Shown: one piece after another, positions 44,156 to 52,918 of the stretch
How positions within the stretch are numbered: the first letter of the stretch is position 1
How the letters are laid out: each line of letters starts with the position of its first letter
DNA from: Aldehydirespirator sp965116665
GTDB taxonomy: Bacteria > Actinomycetota > Acidimicrobiia > Acidimicrobiales > Aldehydirespiratoraceae
Reading direction: 5' to 3'
Assembly: GCA_965116665.1 (NCBI GenBank)
Contig: OZ220709.1
Coordinates: 124,001-188,000, forward strand
DNA length: 64,000 nucleotides
The notes under the pieces: model-generated
The model's input: only the letters and a program-made list of their open reading frames with translations
What the model was told of the DNA's origin: nothing
The model's database searches: none
Translations under genes and position numbers: made by a program

Positions 44156-44662
44156 TCAGCGGTCCAGGGCGCCTTCGTGTTGCAGCAGGAGCATCTTGGT
44201 GTCCAGCCCGCCGCCGAACCCGACGAGCGAGCCGTTGGTGCCGATCACCCGGTGGCACGGGAGCACGATCGGTACGGGGTTGCGGCCGTTGGCCTGCCCT
44301 ATAGCGCGAACCGCCTTGGGTCGACCGATCAGCGCGGCCTGCTCGCTGTAGCTGCGGGTGCTCCCGTAGGGAATGTCGCCGAGCGCCCGCCAGGCGGCCA
44401 CCTGGAAGTCGGTGCCGCGCAGATCGAGCGGCAGGTCGAAGCTGGTGCGGTCGCCGCCGAAGTACTCGGCGATCTGCTCGGCCGCTCGGGCGAGGACCGG
44501 GTGGTCTGAGCCCTTGAGCATGTCGGTGGGTAGCTCGACCGAGGTCTGCTCGCCCCTCCAGCTCACGGCCCGCAGCCCCTGGTCGGTGGCCACGAGCCCG
44601 AGCGGCCCAATCGGGCTGTCGATGGTGATGTGCCAGTGCCTGTCGTTGTTGTCGCGGCTCAT
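44156..44662 (-). CDS. ogt: Methylated-DNA--protein-cysteine methyltransferase
   Basis: A 168-residue O6-alkylguanine-DNA alkyltransferase. The acceptor Cys is in VLPCHRVIG, the Asn-hinge region is QANGRNP and the helix-turn-helix Arg finger lies in RAIGQANG. Length and motifs are normal. It lies about 80 bp downstream of an Ada/AlkA-type gene on the same strand, forming a DNA alkylation repair pair. Confidence 0.94.
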   Translation of the reverse strand: MSRDNNDRHWHITIDSPIGPLGLVATDQGLRAVSWRGEQTSVELPTDMLKGSDHPVLARAAEQIAEYFGGDRTSFDLPLDLRGTDFQVAAWRALGDIPYGSTRSYSEQAALIGRPKAVRAIGQANGRNPVPIVLPCHRVIGTNGSLVGFGGGLDTKMLLLQHEGALDR

Positions 44663-44743
44663 GGATCGCCTCTCTTTCGGGTCAACACGTTGATCTGTGG
44701 CTGGTTCAACCCGCGCTCAATCGGGCGGGCGGGTGGACGAAAG

Positions 44744-46219
44744 TCACGGCGAGCCTGCAGCCGCGTGCCAGAGGTGCTGCGCGGCCCAGGATCGATACGG
44801 CCGCCAAGACTCGGCGCGTGCCTGCAGTTCACGGGAACTGCACGGCTGGCCTGTGAGGTGCTCGAAGGCGCGTCGCAGCCCCAGATCGGAGGCCGGGAAG
44901 GCGTCGTCGTGGCCGAAGACCCTCATGGCGATGAGGTGAGCGCTCCACGGACCGATTCCTTCGAGTTCACACAGCTGCGCCACGGTGTCGTCGAGGCTGT
45001 GAGCGGCCTCCAAGTCGAGATCGCCGCCGGATACCGCCCGTGCTACGCCGATGATCGTGTCGATCCTGCGTTGCGTGAACCCCAGCCCGTGCAGCCTCAG
45101 GGCTCCGGCGTCAGCAAGCGCAGCCGCGCTGGGGAACAGATGCGTGGGACAGGTGCTCGATGGCCGGTTCGGGGGTCGCGAGGCCCGATGGCGCACCGTC
45201 TCGGAGGAGGTGTCGTCGGCGACGTCGATGGGAACGCCAAGACGCTGAGCGATGCGGCCGCACAGCGTCGATGCTGCGGCCACCGAGACCTGCTGACCGG
45301 CCACGATCCTGATGACTGTCTCGAACCGGTCCCACGCTCCCGGCACACGCAACCCGGGTGCGGCCCGCATCAGCGGTCCGATGACGGGATCGTCGTTCAG
45401 CACGGCCGGGCGGTCGGGATCCGCGTCGGTGCCCAGCAGGGTGCGGGCGCGGTGCACGTCGTCGATGATCGAGTCGTAGGTCGGCAGGTGCAGCCGCAGC
45501 CGCAGATGCTCGCCGTCGGCCGCGTCGGCCACCTCGGCGATGCCGGCGTGGCCGCACACGTTGATCGAGCGCGCGTAGATGCCGTTGACGGACTCCACGC
45601 CAAGGATCGCACGTGGAGCCTGGTGAGCCAGGAACGTGCTGAAGTCGAAGGGCGCCATGTAGGGGATCGACAGCGCCAGGCCGCCACTGATGCCGGGCCG
45701 TTGGTCCCGCCGCCTCTTCGAGCGCAGTTGGCTGGGTGTGAACCCGAAGATGGAGGTCATGGCGCGGTGCAGTTGCCGCGGTCCCCCGAAGCCGGCCGCT
45801 CGCGCGATCGCGTCGAACGGCAGGTCCGCATCGTCGATCAACCGGCGGGCGAAGTGGGCACGCCGGGACCGGGCGATGGCGCTCGGCGTCGCGCCGATGT
45901 GCAGTTCGAAGAGGCGTCGCAGGTGCCGGGCGCTGTAGCCCACATGGGAGGCCAGTGCTTGCTCGTCGTGATCATCGAGAAAGCCGTCGGTGATTCGCAG
46001 CAGCGCGGCCGCCACGGGTTCGGGGACGTCGAGGCCCGTTAGCGATCCGGCCCTGCGTTCGGGCCGGCACCGCAGGCATGGCCGGTAGCCGGCAGCTTCA
46101 GCCGCGACCGAACTGGGATATCGAGCGGTGTTGTGTGCCAGCGGTGTCGCCGAGCACTCGGCCCGGCAGTAGATGCCGGTGGTGGCCACCGCCTCGACCT
46201 GCATAGGACCGAACTGCAC
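44744..46219 (-). CDS. Ada-type sensor / AraC HTH / AlkA DNA glycosylase fusion
   Basis: A 491-residue fusion. The N-terminal Ada zinc domain keeps four Cys (GIYC-x3-C and PCLRC), so it can sense methylphosphotriesters; its first 15-20 residues are shorter than usual. Then comes an AraC-type HTH (LASHVGYSARHLRRLF, AIARAAGFGG), an AlkA N-domain, and a HhH-GPD glycosylase with GLGFTQRRIDTI, GIGPWSAHLIAMR and catalytic Asp in PASDLG. It would both activate the adaptive response and excise alkylated bases. GTG at 46219 or ATG at 46204 are possible starts. Confidence 0.9.
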   Translation of the reverse strand: MQFGPMQVEAVATTGIYCRAECSATPLAHNTARYPSSVAAEAAGYRPCLRCRPERRAGSLTGLDVPEPVAAALLRITDGFLDDHDEQALASHVGYSARHLRRLFELHIGATPSAIARSRRAHFARRLIDDADLPFDAIARAAGFGGPRQLHRAMTSIFGFTPSQLRSKRRRDQRPGISGGLALSIPYMAPFDFSTFLAHQAPRAILGVESVNGIYARSINVCGHAGIAEVADAADGEHLRLRLHLPTYDSIIDDVHRARTLLGTDADPDRPAVLNDDPVIGPLMRAAPGLRVPGAWDRFETVIRIVAGQQVSVAAASTLCGRIAQRLGVPIDVADDTSSETVRHRASRPPNRPSSTCPTHLFPSAAALADAGALRLHGLGFTQRRIDTIIGVARAVSGGDLDLEAAHSLDDTVAQLCELEGIGPWSAHLIAMRVFGHDDAFPASDLGLRRAFEHLTGQPCSSRELQARAESWRPYRSWAAQHLWHAAAGSP

Positions 46220-46315
46220 GCTCGCAGTGTGCCCGCTCCGCGTCCGTCATGTCGGACAAGAAAGGACATCGACACCCGGTGCCGATGACATGTCCGGGAA
46301 TGTCCGGCTCGCCGA

Positions 46316-46882
46316 TCAGCGCCTCCGCTCGTCGAGGAGGTTCAGCAGCTTGGTGGTTGTGTTCCAGTTGCGGATGGTCATGTTCTGGTACTGCTTGGTG
46401 CCGGTGATCCGGCTCAGCCGGCTTTGCGACAGCCGCTCGCTGAGACGGGCGAAGTAGAGCACCCCGGTGCCGGGCCAGGCCTGGTCAACGCCTTCTCGCA
46501 GGTCGACGGCCTCCAGGGCCTGGCTGCTCGACAGCGGCGCCTTCAGGAAGATCACATCGGAGTGATACATGTCCGGCGCCGCGCCGAAGCAGTCTGGTGC
46601 CCGGTCGACCACGTTGCGGAGCTGCTGGTGCGAGCGCACCACCACGACGAGCGACAGCCCGAATCGGCTCTCGAGCATCGTCTCGATGCCGCGTTCCAGC
46701 GCGGTCCGCCGCCTGTCGGACTCGAACAGCACGTTGCCTGACTGGATGTAGGTGCTGACCGCGGCGTACTCAGCGTCCTCGAAGGCGGCGCGCAGATCGG
46801 CCATGCGCACGATGTTCTTGCCGCCCACATTGATCCCCCGCAACAGCGCCACATAGTCAGCCCTCGCCACCGCCGGGACCAT
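46316..46882 (-). CDS. DUF1697 family protein
   Basis: A 188-residue protein starting MVPAVARADYVALLRGINVGG, with the family's hallmark LLRGINVGGKN, TYIQSGNVLFES and the C-terminal MTIRNWNTTTKLLNLL. Function unknown; a role in nucleic-acid-linked processes is only suggested. The ATG at 46882 is preferred; the upstream extension to 47050 overlaps a GNAT fragment on the other strand. Confidence 0.9.
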   Translation of the reverse strand: MVPAVARADYVALLRGINVGGKNIVRMADLRAAFEDAEYAAVSTYIQSGNVLFESDRRRTALERGIETMLESRFGLSLVVVVRSHQQLRNVVDRAPDCFGAAPDMYHSDVIFLKAPLSSSQALEAVDLREGVDQAWPGTGVLYFARLSERLSQSRLSRITGTKQYQNMTIRNWNTTTKLLNLLDERRR

Positions 46883-46909
46883 AGCTCGCCGAACGCGCAC
46901 CAGCGTGAC

Positions 46910-47086
46910 GAGGGTGGTGGTCGTGAGGATGCTCAGCGGGCCGGCCTCAGCGAGATCCGCCTCTACACCCACGAGAAGATGGTCGAGAACATCCAGTACT
47001 ACCCACGCAAGGGATTCCGCGAGACCCACCGTGCCACCGACGCCGGCCATCGGCGCGTCTACTTCTCACGTTGCCTCGATCCCTGA
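46910..47086 (+). pseudogene. GNAT acetyltransferase C-terminal fragment
   Basis: In frame before the TGA at 47084 the sequence reads AQRAGLSEIRLYTHEKMVEN, then YYPRKGFRETHR and VYFSRCL, the C-terminal half of a GNAT N-acetyltransferase. No acetyl-CoA-binding motif or start codon is upstream, because the DUF1697 gene occupies that place. It is therefore a truncated remnant, not an intact gene. Confidence 0.7.
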
Positions 47087-47110
47087 CGGACGTTCGGTCC
47101 GCTGGGCTGG

Positions 47111-47123
47111 TATACTCATCAGT
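47111..47123 (+). promoter_or_regulatory. TATACT promoter and small palindrome before MazE-like gene
   Basis: TATACT (47111-47116) is 7 nt before the ATG at 47124, a leaderless arrangement. It overlaps the palindrome ATACT-CATC-AGTAT (47112-47125), which could be an antitoxin operator. Confidence 0.6.
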
Positions 47124-47345
47124 ATGTCTGATTCGACTACCATTAAGGTCTCGGTCCGGACTCGGGATGCTCTGCGTGAACTCGCCGATCGGGAGGGGCT
47201 CACCTTCGACGCGCAGATCGAGAAGCTGATCCGTAGGGAGCGTCGTCGTATCATCGGCGCCCAGCTCGCAGGCGCGCCGCTCGATCCTGCCGACGGGGCC
47301 GTGCTCGATGCGTCTGCGAGCGATGTCGCCGATGCGAGCGGGTGA
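47124..47345 (+). CDS. MazE-like antitoxin
   Basis: A 73-residue protein beginning MSDSTTIKVSVRTRDALREL, a ribbon-helix-helix-like N-terminus, with a charged middle (RRERRRIIG) and an acidic C-terminal tail, the layout of MazE-type antitoxins. It overlaps the toxin start by 14 bp and has its own leaderless promoter. Upstream codons in the frame belong to the GNAT remnant region. Confidence 0.85.
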   Translation: MSDSTTIKVSVRTRDALRELADREGLTFDAQIEKLIRRERRRIIGAQLAGAPLDPADGAVLDASASDVADASG

Positions 47346-47646
47346 CGTCGTCCGCTGCGATTTCGGGACGCCGGCGCGGGGCGAGCCGGGGTTCGTCCGG
47401 CCGGCCATCGTGGTCACCTCAGATGATGTGCTGGAGTTCCGGCAGCACGCCATCGTGGTCGTGCCCTGCACGACCACGAGGCGAGGATGGTTGACCGAGG
47501 TCGACATCACCGGGTTCGGTGTCGCCCAGGCGCACCTGCCGACGACCATCAGCGTCGACCGCGTCGTCGAGACGACAGGCACCAACATCGGGGCCGTCAC
47601 ACTGCAACAGGTTCGGGAACTGATCGCTGACCTGCTGGGACTCTGA
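47332..47646 (+). CDS. mazF: MazF/PemK-type toxin
   Basis: A 104-residue protein starting MRAGDVVRCDFGTPARGEPG, the family's opening, followed by RPAIVVTSDD and VVPCTTT. MazF toxins are mRNA-cleaving ribonucleases (mRNA interferases); the catalytic residues cannot be confirmed without alignment. The ATG at 47332 overlaps the antitoxin gene end, the usual organisation of the pair. Confidence 0.88.
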   Translation: MRAGDVVRCDFGTPARGEPGFVRPAIVVTSDDVLEFRQHAIVVVPCTTTRRGWLTEVDITGFGVAQAHLPTTISVDRVVETTGTNIGAVTLQQVRELIADLLGL

Positions 47647-47719
47647 GTTCCCGGGCCGCCAAGATGCGAATGGCACTCCATATTTGGAGCCCCATGCCGC
47701 GCTCGCCCTACACCGACGA

Positions 47720-48406
47720 TCAGTAGGGCAGGCCCACGGCCTGGGTCAGGAACTCCATGTAGGGCGAGGCGGTGCGGCAGGCGTCGGCGAAGTAGTCGAT
47801 GAACCCCGGCTGGGTGACCTCCTCCTCGTCGAAGACGCATGTGGCCACATGGTCCTTGCGCTTGAGGTCCTCGATGCGCGGGTGGTCGGGATCGAATCCC
47901 CTGGGAGGGCGCTTCAGTGATTCCCCTTCCAGATCGAACTCCTCGACGAACTCGGGATCGCCTACCGCCGCCTCCCAGCCGGCCTGGTCGGCGACGATGC
48001 GCTCGCGGATCCGCCCCAGCGCGGCGGTGTCGGGCCGCCACAGGCCGACCCCCGCGAAGACCTCGCCGGGGGCCAGGTGCAGGTAGAAGCCCGGCGCGTG
48101 GACCGACCGGCCGGCCTCGTGGCGGAACTGGACGGCGGCCTGGGTCTTGTAGGGCGTCTTGTCCTTGGAGAAGCGCACGTCGCGGTAGATCCGGAACATC
48201 GAGCCGCCGTTGGCCCGGGCGTCGGCCACGAAGTGCTCGCTGATCGAGTGCAGGTAGGGCTCGAAGTCCTCGATGAACGCCAGCAGCGGCTCCTTGAGGT
48301 TCTGCTCGAAGCGGCCCTTGTTCGCGCCGAACCACTCGCGGTTGTTGTTGGCCCGCAACTCGAGGAGGAAGTCGAACAGCTCGTGAGTGAAGTGGGACTG
48401 CATCAC
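47720..48406 (-). CDS. DUF2461 family protein
   Basis: A 228-residue protein with the TIGR02453/DUF2461 blocks NNNREWFGANKGRFE, MFRIYRDVRFSKDKTPYKT and GFYLHLAPGEVFAGVGLW. Complete in length. Function is not established for the family. It is flanked by the MazEF pair (convergent) and gene fragments. Confidence 0.9.
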   Translation of the reverse strand: MMQSHFTHELFDFLLELRANNNREWFGANKGRFEQNLKEPLLAFIEDFEPYLHSISEHFVADARANGGSMFRIYRDVRFSKDKTPYKTQAAVQFRHEAGRSVHAPGFYLHLAPGEVFAGVGLWRPDTAALGRIRERIVADQAGWEAAVGDPEFVEEFDLEGESLKRPPRGFDPDHPRIEDLKRKDHVATCVFDEEEVTQPGFIDYFADACRTASPYMEFLTQAVGLPY

Positions 48407-48621
48407 AGCGTTCTATCCCAGCAACGCCCGCAGTGCCGGCAGCGGAGTGGTGGTGGGTGGAGCCTCCGTGTCAGCAGCCGGCTCTCAGGCAGGATTCCCG
48501 GCGCTCCGACTTGGAGTCGGACGCAGCGACACGCCGCACGGCGGATTGTGAGACGGGCGTTACACCCCGCGTTCGATGCTGGAGCGAGTCGCCGAAGCCC
48601 GACCTGAGGCCGTACCGGTGG

Positions 48622-48852
48622 ATGGCCACCCCGCTTCGGATCGAGCCGGGCGAGGCGGTCTATGTCGGGAACGGATCGTCTAACGGACTCGCGGGTGCTC
48701 AGCAGGCCGGGTTCGGCTTCATCGTGTATTGCAACGTCTTCGATCGCGGCAACGGGCTCGTCGAGCCAGAGCAGCAGCTGCGGCGAGCAGGCCAGGCCGA
48801 TACGACTGTTGACACTCTGGACGAGATGGCCGAAGCTCTCGCCGTTCGCTGA
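48622..48852 (+). pseudogene. HAD-family hydrolase C-terminal fragment
   Basis: About 76 codons from an ATG read IEPGEAVYVGNGSSNGLAGA and then QADTTVDTLDEMAEAL, the C-terminal motif-IV region of a HAD phosphatase (VGDGxxDxxGA). In motif IV the usual GD is replaced by GN. The catalytic N-terminal DxDxT half is missing and upstream sequence has no coding signal, so this is a remnant. Confidence 0.65.
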
Positions 48853-48904
48853 CGGGTCTCTGTCCTTCCGGCCATCCGGTCGAGGTGTGTAGCTAGGGTG
48901 GGCT

Positions 48905-49111
48905 ACCCGGGCTGCTGACTACATCGAGATTCACGTTGACGAAACCGGTGACCGTGGCTTCAGCTCCAAGTCATCCCGGCTCCCGCTGCACCATCGCGAC
49001 CCGTTCGACCGCCTGCTCATCGCCCAGACCCGCGAACTCGGCGTGCCTCTAGTCTCCGCCGACGCCAAGCTCCAGCGATACGACGTGCAGGTGATTGAAG
49101 CCACCGGATGA
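48905..49111 (+). pseudogene. PIN-domain (VapC-like) C-terminal fragment
   Basis: Before the TGA at 49109 the frame reads LPLHHRDPFDRLLIAQTREL, then GVPLVSADAKLQRYDVQVIE, the C-terminal half of a PIN-domain ribonuclease with its acidic residues (HRDPFDR, SAD). The N-terminal catalytic Asp is absent and there is no start with a ribosome-binding site, so it is the 3' end of a lost VapC toxin gene. Confidence 0.65.
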
Positions 49112-49381
49112 GCGCCCCGGAGCCATAGCACTGCCCCGGGCCACGTTCTGTGAGTGGGCCGCACAAGCCAGCCTCAGCGAGCCGTCAAGTACCCTGAACG
49201 CCGCAACGCTCGTCACCCGGCGCTATCACGCGCCACAACGCGCGCCGTTCCTCGCCCTCGCCCTCGTGGGACATGCGCAAATTGGAAACGCAGAGGTCAG
49301 AGCGTCGGACTTGGAGGGGTTTGGAACGGATTTCACGAAATCCTGGAACGCTTTTTCTGGCTCAAGCGCGTGAAGCCCTAG

Positions 49382-51156
49382 GAGACTGCTGAGCAAGTCG
49401 CCTGTGGTGGTGACGGTGTAGCGGCGGGTGGGGGGTCGGTGTCGGTTGTGGTGTGCAGCCGGGCGGTGCCGGTTGGGGGCGCTGGGGGCCTCGGCGGGTT
49501 GTGTGGGGGCCCGGGTCGGGTGCTTTGGGGGGTTCGGCGGGTCCGTCGGGGTCTGGGGCGGGCCTCGGCGGGTCAGGCGATGGCCCAGTTGGTGCCGTTG
49601 TGGTGCAGGCCGAGGCTGGTGAGTCGTTTGAGGTTGACTGCGGCGGCGCGCAGGGTCAGCCAGTGGCGGTTCTTTCGGGTGCCTCTGTAGGGGCACCTTC
49701 GGTTGTTGCGGACGAGCCAGGCGATGGTGCGCTCGGCCATGGGCCGGTGTGTGGTGTAGGCGCGCTGGAACTCGCTGGTTCGGGCCTGGGCTCGGGCTGC
49801 GGCGAGCAGGTCGTGGTGTGGGTGCAGCCGGATGGTGCGTCCGGCTGCAGCGGTGGTGCAGCGGGCCCGCACCGGGCAGCTGCGGCACCTGTTGCCGAAA
49901 TGGGCGTGCCCTTTGGGGGTGAACGAGACGGTGACCCCGGCGGGGCAGGTGACTGTTCGGGCTTGGGCGTCGATGTCGAAGTCGTCGATGCTGTAGCCGC
50001 CTTCGACCGCGGTGCGCAGAGGCGGCGGCTTGATGACCGCTGTCATGTTGCGCTCTTCGAGACGGGCTCGCAGCGCTCCGGTGCCGTAGGCGCTGTCGGC
50101 GAGCACCACGGTGCCGGCAGGCTCGCCCGCCAGCAGCCCCGCGGCGGCGTCCGCGTCGGCGGCGTCGCCTGGCGTGAGGTCGACCGCGGTGACCAGCCCG
50201 GTGTCGGGCTCAGCACAGACGTGGGCCTTGTAGCCGTCGCGGTAGCTGTGGGCGCTCTTGTGGGCGTGGCGCGACTCGGGGTCCACCACCGACACCACCC
50301 GCCCAGCAGCGACGCGACGTGCGATGCGCCACCGGCCCGGGCCGTCGCCGGGCTCGGTGTCTTGGCCCGCCACCAGCGCCAACAGCCCCAACGCGTCGGC
50401 CTGCGCGTCGTTGAGGTCGAGATCCTCGCAGGCGCCGATCAGCTCCAGAGCGTCATCGACCAACTCGCTCACCAGACGCTCCACGTCGCCGGGGTCGTCC
50501 CAGTCCACCTCAGGCCCCGCAGCGGCGTCGAGGTTGTGCTCGCGAACCCACACCTCGCCCAGCTGCGGCACCAGCTTGCGCAGCTTGCGCATCTGCACCC
50601 GCAGCATCGTCACCGTGCCCTGGCGCGCCACCGCGTCATCCAGCACCGTGGAGTCCAGCACCCGGCGCTGCTTGCCCGACACCGCCCCCGTCACCGCCAC
50701 CAGCTCGCGCACCGCGTCGAAGACCCGGTCCGGGCGGTCTGAGGCCCGCAGCCGGTTCCGCCACAGCACCAGCACCGTCGGATGAAACGCCCCATCGGTC
50801 AAAGCCAGCCCCGCCGCAGCCTTCCAGCGCACATCACAACGCAACCGCTCAACCGCCTCACGGTCAGAACAGCCCTCCAACGCCTGCAGAACCAGCACCA
50901 CCGCCATCACCGAACCCGGCACCGACGGACGGCCCCGCCGCGACGCAAACAAGTCCCCGAACATCTCATCGGGAAACAACCTGTCACGATGCTGCGCCAA
51001 CAACGCATACACCGAATCCGCCGCAACCAGATGCCCGCACACCGCCGCGGCGTCCAACAGCTCCCGATCCGGCTTCTCAATGCCCTGCATGACCGAAATC
51101 CTCCCACACCCCACCAACGATCGCGAGCACCCAACCCCGAATTATTCAGCAGTCTC
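49382..51156 (-). mobile_element. IS1182-family insertion sequence with CTAG target duplication
   Basis: Terminal inverted repeats GAGACTGCTGA (49382-49392) and TCAGCAGTCTC (51146-51156) bound a 1,775-bp element. CTAG flanks it on both sides (49378-49381 and 51157-51160), a 4-bp target duplication confirmed by the uninterrupted repeat copy at 53541. It carries one transposase gene on the minus strand. The 180 bp between the left end and the transposase stop holds no other gene. Confidence 0.88.
49573..51090 (-). CDS. IS1182-family transposase
   Basis: About 505 residues from the ATG at 51090. The N-terminal domain (LFPDEMFGDLFASRRGRPS, VLQALEGCSDREAVERLR), DDE catalytic Asp in VLDSTVLDDAV and LADSAYGTG, the Cys cluster CRSCPVRARC and the C-terminal RTIAWLVRNNRRCPYRGTRKN (shortened here as RTIAWLVRNNRRC) are typical of the family. 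The frame is intact, so the element may still be active. Confidence 0.9.
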   Translation of the reverse strand: MQGIEKPDRELLDAAAVCGHLVAADSVYALLAQHRDRLFPDEMFGDLFASRRGRPSVPGSVMAVVLVLQALEGCSDREAVERLRCDVRWKAAAGLALTDGAFHPTVLVLWRNRLRASDRPDRVFDAVRELVAVTGAVSGKQRRVLDSTVLDDAVARQGTVTMLRVQMRKLRKLVPQLGEVWVREHNLDAAAGPEVDWDDPGDVERLVSELVDDALELIGACEDLDLNDAQADALGLLALVAGQDTEPGDGPGRWRIARRVAAGRVVSVVDPESRHAHKSAHSYRDGYKAHVCAEPDTGLVTAVDLTPGDAADADAAAGLLAGEPAGTVVLADSAYGTGALRARLEERNMTAVIKPPPLRTAVEGGYSIDDFDIDAQARTVTCPAGVTVSFTPKGHAHFGNRCRSCPVRARCTTAAAGRTIRLHPHHDLLAAARAQARTSEFQRAYTTHRPMAERTIAWLVRNNRRCPYRGTRKNRHWLTLRAAAVNLKRLTSLGLHHNGTNWAIA

Positions 51157-51337
51157 CTAGGTCAGAGGCATGACTTAGACCTCGCTTGGAGACGTGAGAG
51201 GTAAGTCCTCGATGGAGGCGCGTCGACGGGTTCTGGCCGCAACGGGGTTCTCCGGCTGCTGCCGGGTGGGTGAGTTCTCTGTGCCTACTAGCAACATTCA
51301 CATGCAAGTTGATCCGACAAGTTGAAAGATGTGATCC

Positions 51338-52384
51338 GTGCCGACGACGTCAGGAGATCCGCTCGACGACGGAACTCGGTTTCTCGACAACCAGTCGATC
51401 GATGGGCCAATCCCTCTGATGGTCGCGGAGACGCTTGCCGCGCTTCGGCGCAACATGAAGCGACGTTCGATCGTGGTCGGCCTTGGTCGCGAAGATCGAT
51501 GGGAGTACCCAGAGGAGGCTGTCCGCGAGCTGGTCGCCAATGCACTGATGCATCGCGACTACCACCCGCTCGCGCGCGGCACTCAAGTCCGCGTGGCCCT
51601 CTACCCCGACAGACTTGAGGTCTCCAGCCCTGGCGGCTTGCATGGACCAGTCTCGCGCGAGGACCTCTTCGCCGAGCCGGTCTCCTCGTCACGAAATGCA
51701 CGGCTGGCGAAGCTCCTCGAGGATGTTGAGGTCGAGTCAACGGGACGGACGGTCTGTGAGAACCGCGGATCGGGATTGTTGGCCACAGCAGCTGCACTTC
51801 GCGGTGCCGGGATGGAACCGCCGCAGATCATCGATGCTGTACGCGAGTTTCGGATGGCCGTCAAGAACCATGGGCTGCTTGACGACGTAGCGATTGCGTG
51901 GCTGTCGACGATCGACACAGCACAGATTAACGATCGACAACGGCTGGCCCTCGCTTACTTGCGGAGGAACCGGCGCATCACGAATCAGCAGTATCGATCA
52001 CTGACCGGATGTGATCCGTTGACGGCAACTCGTGAGCTGACCGGCCTCGCCGGCGAAGGGCTCATCCACAAGACAAGCGACAGACGATGGACAGTCTGGA
52101 CGCTCCTTGGTGACGACGGGCCTGAGACCCAGCCGCAGCTGGAGCTTGATGGAAAGCCGCGGCGTTCGCGCCTCGACCGCCGAGCCGAAATCAGAACCCT
52201 GCTTGAGTCGGGCCCACAGCCGGCGCGGCTTCTCGCCGACGAACTCCAGTTGACCCGCGAAGGTGTACTGCGGTGGCTTCGCCGATTGGAAGAAGACGGG
52301 GAAGTCGAAGCGACCTGCGAGAGTCGCCACAGCCGCAGGAACCAGTGGCGGCTCGTCGATCTCGACGCGCCCGACGACGCCTGA
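51338..52384 (+). CDS. AlbA_2/HATPase_c_4 regulator-type protein, N-terminally truncated
   Basis: A 348-residue remnant or short form of RecG-like/AlbA_2 transcriptional regulator proteins. Visible: GDPLDDGTRFLDNQSIDGPI (the usual end of the AlbA_2 domain), AVRELVANALMHRDYHP and ENRGSGLLATAAAL (PF13749, HATPase-like), then two winged-HTH segments (LTGCDPLTATRELTGLAGEG; DELQLTREGVLRWLRRL). Full members carry about 120 more N-terminal residues with the AlbA_2 fold; these are absent here and the upstream DNA is repeat and IS-flank. The GTG start lacks a clear ribosome-binding site. Confidence 0.75.
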   Translation: MPTTSGDPLDDGTRFLDNQSIDGPIPLMVAETLAALRRNMKRRSIVVGLGREDRWEYPEEAVRELVANALMHRDYHPLARGTQVRVALYPDRLEVSSPGGLHGPVSREDLFAEPVSSSRNARLAKLLEDVEVESTGRTVCENRGSGLLATAAALRGAGMEPPQIIDAVREFRMAVKNHGLLDDVAIAWLSTIDTAQINDRQRLALAYLRRNRRITNQQYRSLTGCDPLTATRELTGLAGEGLIHKTSDRRWTVWTLLGDDGPETQPQLELDGKPRRSRLDRRAEIRTLLESGPQPARLLADELQLTREGVLRWLRRLEEDGEVEATCESRHSRRNQWRLVDLDAPDDA

Positions 52385-52471
52385 GGCACGGCCAGCCGCG
52401 AGACTGAGTCTCACCGGGCATTGCGCGGGCAGCGGTGTGCCTGGTGCGGTTCCCATGGTCTGGTTTGTGAA

Positions 52472-52918
52472 CTAGCGCGGGAGATCGGGTTTGGTGCCCC
52501 ATGCGTCGCTGGGGTCGAGCACGACGTATGTGCTCGAGATCTTGTCCCAGAGATTCTGGTTGCGGCGGTCCCAAAACGGCATGAACAGCAGCACCCCGAG
52601 AGTCAACGGGATCGCAAAGCTCGCGACGATGCCAGCAACGATTTCTCGCACCCAGAACATCCTCACGAAACTGACGGGCCTGAGTGATGCGGTGTCGACC
52701 ACTCGCAGGTTCAGCAACGCCTTTGCGGGGGTCTGGCCGCGTCCGACGACCACCAGCGCCCAGATGACCCAGCCGATGCCCAGCGTCACGAGAACCAACA
52801 CCGATTCGAGAACTAGGGCCCCTAGTCGCATCCACGGGCTCGCAGCCGTGACGCCCGCCGGCAGTAGCCATTCGTCGCCGGTTGGCTGTGCTGGAGCGCC
52901 TTCATCGTGTGTCGTCAT
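52472..52918 (-). CDS. RDD-family membrane protein
   Basis: A 148-residue protein with two to three membrane helices. The RDD hallmark is modified (SPWMRLGALVLESVLVLV), with the second block GRGQTPAKALLNLRVVD, which is the usual RDD loop, and the third MPFWDRRNQNLWDKIS. Function unknown; RDD proteins are linked to Na+/H+ exchange in some bacteria. Confidence 0.85.
   Translation of the reverse strand: MTTHDEGAPAQPTGDEWLLPAGVTAASPWMRLGALVLESVLVLVTLGIGWVIWALVVVGRGQTPAKALLNLRVVDTASLRPVSFVRMFWVREIVAGIVASFAIPLTLGVLLFMPFWDRRNQNLWDKISSTYVVLDPSDAWGTKPDLPR

Larger units (their letters stand above)
49259..51173. repeat. Dispersed repeat copy A (about 136 bp), split by the IS
   Basis: The sequence 49259-49381 followed by 51161-51173 aligns with the unbroken copy at 53541-53674. 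Shared blocks include CCCTCGTGGGACATGCGC, GGTCAGAGCGTCGGACT, GGAGGGGTTTGGAACG, GAAATCCTGGAACGC and GGCTCAAGCGC. The IS1182-type element lies between 49382 and 51156. I see no protein or RNA family in the repeat. Confidence 0.85.

Noticed and set aside
49226..49888. Pro/His-rich minus-strand frame (220 codons) across the IS left end
   Set aside because: It crosses the IS boundary and repeat, has low-complexity composition and overlaps the transposase gene on the same strand in another frame.
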